Shown here: in pieces, positions 58,324 to 64,000 of the stretch
Layout: every line of letters starts with the position of its first letter
How positions within the stretch are numbered: the first letter of the stretch is position 1
Assembly (NCBI RefSeq): GCF_028682175.1
Contig: NZ_JANHKS010000006.1
Coordinates: 124,001-188,000 of the forward strand
Reading direction: 5' to 3'
Length of the DNA: 64,000 nucleotides
DNA from: Pseudomonas putida
GTDB taxonomy: Bacteria; Pseudomonadota; Gammaproteobacteria; Pseudomonadales; Pseudomonadaceae
Notes under the pieces: model-generated
What the model saw: the letters and a program-made list of their open reading frames with translations, nothing else
Told to the model about the DNA's origin: nothing
Database searches by the model: none
Translations under genes and position numbers: made by a program

Positions 58324-58734
58324 TCAAGATAGTTGTTGTTCTACCGCAACGAACTCCGGCACATGCGCCTTGATTGCGCTGAGCAGTTCTTCCCTGCTGA
58401 ACGGCTTGGTCAAAAACTGATCAGACCCCACGATACGGCCCTTGGCCTTGTCGAACAGGCCGTCCTTGGAGGACAACATGATCACCGGCGTAGACTTGAA
58501 TGCCCGGTTGTTCTTGATTAACGCACACGTCTGATACCCGTCCAGCCTGGGCATCATGATGTCGACAAAAATGATTCTCGGGTGATTATCGGCAATCTTG
58601 GCCAACGCGTCGAAACCATCGACCGCGGTGATCACTTCACAGCCTGCGTTCTTCAACAGGGTCTCGGCGGTGCGACGAATCGTGCGCGAGTCGTCGATAA
58701 TCATCACTTTCAATGGGGCTGAATGCTGTTCCAT
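58324..58734 (-). CDS. pilG: PilG single-domain response regulator
   Basis: 136 residues from the ATG at 58734 (MEQHSAPLKVMIIDDSRTIR). The receiver has Asp58 in RIIFVDIMMPRLDGYQ, PVIMLSSKDGLFDKAKGRIV, and Lys in FLTKPFSREELL. PilG favours pilus extension and in P. aeruginosa sets cAMP levels. It is the first gene of the minus-strand chemosensory cluster and is divergent from gshB; the promoter region lies in 58735-58977. Confidence 0.95.
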   Translation of the reverse strand: MEQHSAPLKVMIIDDSRTIRRTAETLLKNAGCEVITAVDGFDALAKIADNHPRIIFVDIMMPRLDGYQTCALIKNNRAFKSTPVIMLSSKDGLFDKAKGRIVGSDQFLTKPFSREELLSAIKAHVPEFVAVEQQLS

Positions 58735-58977
58735 ATCTGCTCTACCATCGCTCAGGCGATTCAGACGGGTTGGCCTTCGGCCTGGCGCGTGGTTCGGTTC
58801 GGATCGCTGTATGACAACTGGCATCGCGCTGGATGACGAGCCTTTTTAGCACACTCCCGTGACGCATTCCATAAAGCATATGCGCCACTCTTGCCCCTTG
58901 ACCCCAAGGCTGCGCAGCGCCACCCTGACGCGTATTTTCAGGCCCGCCGGGCCATTACCGATCAGAGGATATTGCCC

Positions 58978-59931
58978 ATGAGCGTTCGCGTTGGAATTGT
59001 CATGGACCCCATCGAGCGCATCTCCTATAAAAAGGACAGCTCGCTGGCCATGCTCCTGGCAGCGCAAGCGCGCGGCTGGTCGCTGTTCTACATGGAGCAG
59101 CAGGACTTGTATCAGGTCGCAGGCCAGGCCCGCGCCCGCATGAAGCCTTTGAAGGTTTTCGCCGACCCTGAGCACTGGTTCGAATTCGAAGCCGAAATCG
59201 ACAACGGCCTGGATGACCTGGACGTGATCCTGATGCGCAAGGATCCGCCGTTCGACATGGACTTCATCTACACCACCTACCTGCTGGAACAGGCCGAGCG
59301 CGCCGGCACCCTGATCGTCAACAAGCCGCAGAGCCTGCGCGACTGCAACGAGAAGCTGTTCGCCACCCAGTTCCCGCACTGCACCCCGCCGACGCTGGTG
59401 AGCCGCCGCGCCGACATCCTGCGCGCCTTTGCCGCCGAACATGGCGATGTGATCTACAAGCCGCTGGACGGCATGGGTGGCACCTCGATCTTCCGCCATC
59501 GCGCCGAAGACCCGAACCTGTCGGTGATTCTCGAAACCCTGACCGTCAACGGCGCCCACCAGATCATGGCCCAGGCTTACCTGCCAGCGATCAAGGACGG
59601 CGACAAACGCATCCTGATGGTCGATGGCGAGCCTGTGCCGTATTGCCTGGCGCGTATTCCGGCTGCCGGCGAGACCCGTGGCAACCTGGCTGCCGGTGGC
59701 CGTGGCGAAGCCCGCCCCTTGAGCGAACGCGACCGCTGGATCGCCAACGAGATCGGCCCGACCCTGCGGGAAAAAGGCCTGCTGTTCGTAGGCCTGGACG
59801 TGATCGGCGAGCACCTGACCGAAATCAACGTCACAAGCCCGACCTGCATCCGCGAGATCGACAATGCGTTCGGCACGGATATCGGCGGGTTGCTGATGGA
59901 TGCGATCGAGAAGAAGCTCAAGGCGCGCTGA
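58978..59931 (+). CDS. gshB: glutathione synthetase
   Basis: 317 residues from the ATG at 58978 (MSVRVGIVMDPIERISYKKD). ATP-grasp enzyme joining gamma-glutamylcysteine and glycine. Motifs: VILMRKDPPFDMDFIYTTYL, VIYKPLDGMGGTSIF in the ATP-grasp loop, GETRGNLAAGGRGEARPL in the glycine-rich loop, and LTEINVTSPTCIREID with Mg ligands. Its ribosome-binding site is weak (GAGGATATTGCCC). A family B repeat follows. Confidence 0.97.
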   Translation: MSVRVGIVMDPIERISYKKDSSLAMLLAAQARGWSLFYMEQQDLYQVAGQARARMKPLKVFADPEHWFEFEAEIDNGLDDLDVILMRKDPPFDMDFIYTTYLLEQAERAGTLIVNKPQSLRDCNEKLFATQFPHCTPPTLVSRRADILRAFAAEHGDVIYKPLDGMGGTSIFRHRAEDPNLSVILETLTVNGAHQIMAQAYLPAIKDGDKRILMVDGEPVPYCLARIPAAGETRGNLAAGGRGEARPLSERDRWIANEIGPTLREKGLLFVGLDVIGEHLTEINVTSPTCIREIDNAFGTDIGGLLMDAIEKKLKAR

Positions 59932-59953
59932 CCTCAGGCCTCACACCCCGCTT

Positions 59954-60045
59954 CTGTAGGAGTGAGCTTGCTCGCGATGGCGGTGAGCCAGTCAATAAAT
60001 GGCTAACTGACACACCGCTATCGCGAGCAAGCTCACTCCTACAGG
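59954..60045. repeat. REP-type palindrome, family B copy 5
   Basis: Full family B palindrome between gshB and tonB. Confidence 0.9.
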
Positions 60046-60189
60046 GATTGTGTGGCGGCTGGCTGCCCATTAATCGGCCAACACGCATCAAAGCGAAAGT
60101 CCCTACGAACATTGCGTTATCATGCGCGGCCTGAATTTCGCCCCAGGGTGGTTTTTTGCAATGCTGGCTCATGCGATACCGGAGCGTCG

Positions 60190-61092
60190 ATGAACGCTGC
60201 GGTCAACAGTGATCTCCCGATGGCCCTGACCCGTACCTCCGTGCGCCCGGCTGATCGTCTGGGCTTTACCCTGATGATCGCGGCCCTCGTGCACCTGGCA
60301 TTGATCCTTGGCGTGGGCTTCACCTATGTGAAGCCGGAAAAGATCAGCCAGACACTGGAAATCACCCTGGCGCCCTTCAAGAGCGACAAGAAGCCCAAGG
60401 ACGCTGACTTCCTGGCCCAGGAAAACCAGCAGGGTAGCGGCACTCTCGACAAGAAGGCGGTGCCCAAGACCACCGAGATCGCGCCCTACCAGGACACCAA
60501 GATCAACAAGGTGACGCCTCCGCCCGCCGCCAAACCGGTGGTCAAGCAGGAAGCGCCGAAGACGGCCGTCGCCACCAAGGCCCAGGCGCCGCAGAAGACT
60601 GTCGCCAAGCGTGACGAAGTCAAACCCGAGGAGCCGAAAAAGGCTGCACCGGCGTTCGACAGCACCCAGCTCAACAGCGAGATCGCAAGCCTTGAGGCCG
60701 AACTGGCCGATGAGCAACAGGCCTACGCCAAGCGCCCGAAGATCCACCGCCTGAGCGCCGCCTCGACCATGCGCGACAAGGGCGCCTGGTATAAAGAAGA
60801 CTGGCGCAAGAAGATCGAGCGCATCGGCAACCTCAACTACCCCGAGGAAGCCCGCCGTCAGCAGATCTACGGCAGCCTGCGGATGATGGTGTCGATCAAC
60901 CGAGACGGCTCTCTCTATGAAGTGCTGGTGCTGGAATCTTCCGGCCAGCCCTTGCTGGACCAGGCCGCCCAGCGAATCGTCCGGCTGGCCGCGCCCTTCG
61001 CGCCGTTTACCGGCGACTTGTCGGACATCGACCGCCTGGAAATCATCCGCACCTGGAAATTCGCCCGCGGGGACAAGCTTTCCAGTAATTGA
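60190..61092 (+). CDS. tonB: TonB-family energy transducer
   Basis: 300 residues from the ATG at 60190, after GGAGCGTCG. One N-terminal membrane segment (about residues 24-46, RLGFTLMIAALVHLALILGV) with a conserved His; a Lys/Pro-rich periplasmic linker; and a C-terminal TonB domain (YPEEARRQQIYGSLRMMVSI, then SSGQPLLDQAAQRIVRLAAP). The place between gshB and yqgE is that of tonB3 in P. aeruginosa, which has been linked to twitching motility; the chemosensory cluster next door fits. No exbB/exbD is adjacent. Confidence 0.88.
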   Translation: MNAAVNSDLPMALTRTSVRPADRLGFTLMIAALVHLALILGVGFTYVKPEKISQTLEITLAPFKSDKKPKDADFLAQENQQGSGTLDKKAVPKTTEIAPYQDTKINKVTPPPAAKPVVKQEAPKTAVATKAQAPQKTVAKRDEVKPEEPKKAAPAFDSTQLNSEIASLEAELADEQQAYAKRPKIHRLSAASTMRDKGAWYKEDWRKKIERIGNLNYPEEARRQQIYGSLRMMVSINRDGSLYEVLVLESSGQPLLDQAAQRIVRLAAPFAPFTGDLSDIDRLEIIRTWKFARGDKLSSN

Positions 61093-61115
61093 CCTCCCTC
61101 TGCCGATACACATCG

Positions 61116-61184
61116 CGTAGCAGCACGGCTTGCCGGCGGGTACGGTGTGTCAGCGCCGAAAATGTTGTCTGACACACCGCCCCC
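61116..61184. repeat. truncated family A palindrome joined to a family B copy
   Basis: Left arm GTAGCAGCACGGCTTGCCGG and the central TGTGTCAG...CTGACACACCGCC are present, but the right arm is missing and the sequence runs directly into a family B palindrome at 61185. Confidence 0.85.
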
Positions 61185-61275
61185 CCGTAGGAGCGCGCTT
61201 GCCCGCGACAGCGTCGTGTCAGCCACATCGAATTGCCAGAAAGATCGCGGTCGCGGGCAAGCGCGCTCCTACAGG
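61185..61275. repeat. REP-type palindrome, family B copy 6
   Basis: Sub-type with arms GTAGGAGCGCGCTTGCCCGC and its complement. It starts inside the missing right arm of the family A element. Confidence 0.9.
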
Positions 61276-61377
61276 TTGTGTGTTGCTACATGAAACCTGA
61301 CCCGCGTCGCGATTTATCCACCGTCGGGTCGGTTCTGCCAGTTGTCACGACAGCCCTACGGCGCCACACTAGGGCTC

Positions 61378-61947
61378 ATGAAAAACGTACCCGCGACCTA
61401 CCTCAAGCATCAGTTTCTGATCGCCATGCCCCACATGCACGATGAGAACTTCGCCCAGACCTTGACCTACATCGTCGAGCACAATGCCAATGGCGCCATG
61501 GGCCTGGTCATCAACCGACCGCAAAGCCTCTCCCTGGCGGACATCCTTGAGCAGCTTCGCCCGGAATTGCCGCCGCCATCGCGCTGCCAGCACATTCCCA
61601 TCCATGTCGGCGGCCCCGTCCAGACGGATCGCGGCTTCGTCCTGCACCCCACAGGCCAGGTGTTTCAGGCCACTGTGGACCTGGGCGGCATCTCGCTGTC
61701 GACCTCCCAGGACATCCTGTTTTCCATCGCCGACGGCTACGGCCCTGATCAAAATCTGATCACCCTGGGCTATGCCGGCTGGGATGCGGGCCAACTGGAG
61801 GCCGAGTTTGCCGCCAATGCCTGGCTGAACTGCGCCTTTGACCCGGCCATCCTGTTCGAACTGGACAGCGAGCAGCGCCTGGATGCCGCCGCCGCCAAGC
61901 TGGGGATCAACCTGAGCCTGCTCACAAGCCAGGCGGGTCACGCCTGA
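61378..61947 (+). CDS. yqgE: YqgE/AlgH family protein
   Basis: 189 residues from the ATG at 61378. Family signature near the start: FLIAMPHMHDENFAQTLTYI, then NGAMGLVINRPQSLSLADIL, and PIHVGGPVQTDRGFVLHP; the C-terminal half has ITLGYAGWDAGQLEAEFAAN. The biochemical role is unknown; P. aeruginosa AlgH affects alginate synthesis. The stop TGA overlaps the ATG of ruvX by one base, so the two are coupled. Confidence 0.94.
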   Translation: MKNVPATYLKHQFLIAMPHMHDENFAQTLTYIVEHNANGAMGLVINRPQSLSLADILEQLRPELPPPSRCQHIPIHVGGPVQTDRGFVLHPTGQVFQATVDLGGISLSTSQDILFSIADGYGPDQNLITLGYAGWDAGQLEAEFAANAWLNCAFDPAILFELDSEQRLDAAAAKLGINLSLLTSQAGHA

Positions 61948-62387
61948 TGGCCGCACTGCGTCTGCTGCTGGGTTTTGACTACGGCACCAAACAGATCGGC
62001 GTGGCGGTCGGCCAGGTGATTACCGGCCAGGCCCGCGAGCTGTGCACCCTCAAGGCCCAGAACGGCGTGCCCGACTGGGACAAGGTCCAGGCCCTCATCA
62101 ACGAGTGGAAGCCCGACGCCATCGTGGTCGGCCTGCCCCTGAACATGGACGGCACGCCCAGCGAAATGAGCGCACGGGCCGAGAAGTTCTCGCGCAAGCT
62201 CAATGGCCGCTTCAACCTGCCGGTCTACACCCACGACGAGCGCCTGACCACCTTCGAAGCCAAGGGCGAGCGCATGGCCCGTGGCGGTCAGCGCGGCACT
62301 TACCGTGACAACCCGGTGGACGCCATCGCCGCAGCTCTGTTGCTGCAAGGCTGGCTGGAAGCCAACGGCGCACTTTTTGACACCTGA
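61947..62387 (+). CDS. ruvX: Holliday junction resolvase-like protein / pre-16S rRNA nuclease
   Basis: 146 residues of the YqgF/RuvX family with RNase H fold: LLGFDYGTKQIGVAVGQVIT with the first catalytic Asp, DAIVVGLPLNMDGTPSEMSA, YTHDERLTTFEAKGE and DNPVDAIAAALLLQGWLE. The family matures 16S rRNA 5' ends in E. coli and resembles Holliday junction resolvases. It starts one base before the yqgE stop ends. Confidence 0.95.
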   Translation: MAALRLLLGFDYGTKQIGVAVGQVITGQARELCTLKAQNGVPDWDKVQALINEWKPDAIVVGLPLNMDGTPSEMSARAEKFSRKLNGRFNLPVYTHDERLTTFEAKGERMARGGQRGTYRDNPVDAIAAALLLQGWLEANGALFDT

Positions 62388-62418
62388 GCGCCTTACACTG
62401 CATCGAATCTGAGTTTTA

Positions 62419-62452
62419 GCCCTGCCGTCTGCAACCTGCGCGGCGGGGCTCT
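62419..62452 (+). other. GC-rich hairpin in the pyrR leader
   Basis: AGCCCTGCCG and CGGCGGGGCT form a 10-bp stem with one G-T pair and a 14-base loop, ending about 14 bp before the pyrR ATG at 62466 and close to its AAGGAG. There is no T-run. It may influence pyrR translation or end the ruvX message. Confidence 0.4.
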
Positions 62453-62465
62453 TGAAGGAGCGACC

Positions 62466-62987
62466 ATGACCCTGCCCAACCCCGCCGAACTGATCAGCCA
62501 GATGGCGATCGATCTGAACGCGCACCTGAACAAACGCGGCATCAGCGAACCCCGCTTCATCGGCATTCGCACAGGTGGCGTGTGGGTCGCACAGGCTTTG
62601 CTTGAAGCGCTGGGCAGCCAGTCGCCGCTGGGCACGCTGGACGTATCGTTCTACCGCGATGACTTCAGCCAGAACGGCCTGCATCCGCAAGTGCGCCCTT
62701 CCGAACTGCCATTCGAGATCGAAGGCCAGCACCTGGTGCTGATCGATGACGTACTAATGAGTGGCCGCACCATTCGCGCCGCGCTCAACGAGCTGTTCGA
62801 CTATGGCCGCCCGGCCAGCGTAACCCTGGTGTCGCTGCTGGACCTGGACGCCGCCGAACTGCCGATTCGTCCAAATGTGACCGGGGCCACGCTGGACCTG
62901 TCTCCCAACGAGCGCGTCAAGCTGTCCGGCCCGACGCCGCTGACGCTTGAACTGCAAGACCTCTCCACCGATTCCGCCGCCCTTTAA
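62466..62987 (+). CDS. pyrR: PyrR-like uracil phosphoribosyltransferase / pyrimidine regulator
   Basis: 173 residues. The PRPP-binding motif is [20 protein letters not shown]; the N-terminal half has [20 protein letters not shown], and the C-terminal half [20 protein letters not shown]. In Gram-positive bacteria PyrR attenuates pyr transcripts; in pseudomonads it lies before pyrB and may regulate pyrimidine genes. It is followed 12 bp on by pyrB. Confidence 0.94.
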   Translation: MTLPNPAELISQMAIDLNAHLNKRGISEPRFIGIRTGGVWVAQALLEALGSQSPLGTLDVSFYRDDFSQNGLHPQVRPSELPFEIEGQHLVLIDDVLMSGRTIRAALNELFDYGRPASVTLVSLLDLDAAELPIRPNVTGATLDLSPNERVKLSGPTPLTLELQDLSTDSAAL

Positions 62988-62999
62988 GAGTCCTTTGCG

Positions 63000-64000
63000 A
63001 TGACGCCTCTCGACGCCAAGCGCCCGCTGCAACTGAACCATCAGGGTCAGCTGCAACATTTCCTCTCGCTCGACGGTTTGCCCCGCGAACTGCTCACCGA
63101 AATCCTCGACACCGCCGACTCCTTCCTTGAAGTCGGCGCCCGGGCGGTGAAGAAAGTCCCGCTGCTGCGCGGCAAGACCGTGTGCAACGTGTTCTTCGAG
63201 AACTCGACGCGCACCCGCACCACCTTCGAACTGGCGGCGCAACGGCTGTCGGCGGATGTCATCACCCTGAACGTGTCGACCTCTTCGACCAGCAAGGGCG
63301 AAACCCTGTTCGACACCCTGCGCAACCTGGAAGCCATGGCCGCCGACATGTTCGTGGTGCGTCACGGCGACTCCGGCGCGGCGCACTTCATTGCCGAGCA
63401 TGTCTGCCCGCAGGTGGCGATCATCAACGGCGGTGACGGCCGCCACGCGCACCCGACCCAGGGCATGCTCGACATGCTGACCATTCGCCGCCACAAGGGC
63501 GACTTCAAGAACCTGTCGGTGGCCATCGTCGGCGACATCCTGCACTCGCGGGTTGCACGCTCGAACATGATCGCGCTCAAGGCGCTGGGTTGCCCGGACA
63601 TCCGCGTGGTCGCGCCGAAAACCCTGCTGCCGATTGGCGTCGAGCAATACGGAGTGAAGGTTTACACGGATCTGGCCGAGGGTCTGAAAGACGTGGACGT
63701 GGTCATCATGCTGCGCCTGCAGCGCGAGCGCATGTCGGGCGGCCTGCTGCCCAGCGAAGGCGAGTTCTACCGCCTGTTCGGCCTGACCACCGCACGTCTT
63801 GCCGGCGCCAAGCCTGACGCCATCGTCATGCACCCAGGCCCGATCAACCGGGGCGTGGAAATCGAATCAGCGGTGGCCGACGGCGCCCACTCGGTGATTC
63901 TCAATCAAGTGACCTACGGCATCGCAGTGCGCATGGCCGTGTTGTCCATGGCCATGAGCGGCCAAACCGCACAACGTCAGTTCGAGCAGGAGAACGCCCA
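63000..64000 (+). CDS. pyrB: aspartate carbamoyltransferase, catalytic chain (3' end at window edge)
   Basis: Starts at ATG 63000 and reads open for 333 codons to the window edge; the usual Pseudomonas length is about 334 residues, so perhaps one codon and the stop are cut off. The carbamoyl-phosphate site is [20 protein letters not shown], and [18 protein letters not shown] and [20 protein letters not shown] are the aspartate and domain-hinge regions. The enzyme makes carbamoyl-aspartate in pyrimidine synthesis. In Pseudomonas it joins an inactive dihydroorotase-like subunit, whose gene normally follows and is outside this window. Confidence 0.96.
   Translation, partial: MTPLDAKRPLQLNHQGQLQHFLSLDGLPRELLTEILDTADSFLEVGARAVKKVPLLRGKTVCNVFFENSTRTRTTFELAAQRLSADVITLNVSTSSTSKGETLFDTLRNLEAMAADMFVVRHGDSGAAHFIAEHVCPQVAIINGGDGRHAHPTQGMLDMLTIRRHKGDFKNLSVAIVGDILHSRVARSNMIALKALGCPDIRVVAPKTLLPIGVEQYGVKVYTDLAEGLKDVDVVIMLRLQRERMSGGLLPSEGEFYRLFGLTTARLAGAKPDAIVMHPGPINRGVEIESAVADGAHSVILNQVTYGIAVRMAVLSMAMSGQTAQRQFEQENA

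Overview
The window is high-GC chromosomal DNA from a fluorescent Pseudomonas. The evidence is the gene order, which matches the Pseudomonas core (carnitine cdh genes; tkt-epd-pgk-fba; an ArsR-type regulator beside metK; ahcY-metF; rhlE, yceI, bioA, rsmE; pilGHIJ-chpA; gshB-tonB-yqgE-ruvX-pyrR-pyrB), an S-adenosylhomocysteine (SAH) riboswitch before ahcY, and many REP-type palindromes. There are no tRNA or rRNA genes, insertion sequences, phage genes or CRISPR arrays. The species cannot be fixed from the sequence alone.

Layout. 1-1150: end of L-carnitine dehydrogenase and the betainyl-CoA thioesterase. 1217-4546 (minus): a catabolic operon of a PdxA2-like dehydrogenase, a haloacetate-dehalogenase-like hydrolase and an MFS transporter. 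4774-11018 (minus): tkt, epd, pgk, two small lipoproteins (one MliC-like) and fba. 11212-13543: a palindromic operator, an ArsR-methyltransferase fusion regulator and metK. 13551-18389: LysE exporter, LigB, a DUF1090 protein, a lipoprotein cytochrome c', a MAPEG protein and a DMT transporter. 18546-24936: DeoR regulator and an L-threonate catabolic operon (ltnD, otnK, otnC, a GntP permease, otnI). 25039-28219: acyl-CoA thioesterase, then riboswitch-ahcY-metF. 28328-37506: a glycosyltransferase-like protein, a solute-binding protein, rhlE, yceI, cytochrome b561, an amine oxidase with a histone-like tail, and bioA. 37692-48712: rsmE, a hemolysin III protein, two LysR regulators, an MFS/HMG-CoA-lyase/CoA-transferase operon, a small unknown protein, a second solute-binding protein, an oxidoreductase, XapX and an AraC regulator. 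48753-58734 (minus): the type IV pilus chemosensory (Chp) cluster. 58978-64000: gshB, tonB, yqgE, ruvX, pyrR and pyrB, with pyrB cut by the window edge.

How the genes connect. Methionine-cycle genes appear to have two separate SAH-responsive controls: a protein regulator at metK and a riboswitch at ahcY-metF. L-threonate breakdown yields dihydroxyacetone phosphate, which can enter the Fba/Tkt reactions encoded nearby. The Chp cluster has receptor, CheW-like proteins, kinase and two response regulators, but neither the methyltransferase (PilK) nor the methylesterase (ChpB) found in the P. aeruginosa cluster.

Two palindromic repeat families (A, core GTAGCAGCACGGCTTGCCGG; B, core CTGTAGGAGTGAGCTTGCTC) sit in about sixteen gaps, and a third family (C) in two. 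In two cases a family A copy supplies the stop codon of the gene before it. One family C copy appears to supply part of the ahcY promoter.

No complete new defence or mobile system was found. The items most worth following up are the dehalogenase/PdxA2 operon, the double SAH control, the Chp cluster without adaptation enzymes, the amine oxidase tail with its hexanucleotide tract, and the repeat-derived stop codons.
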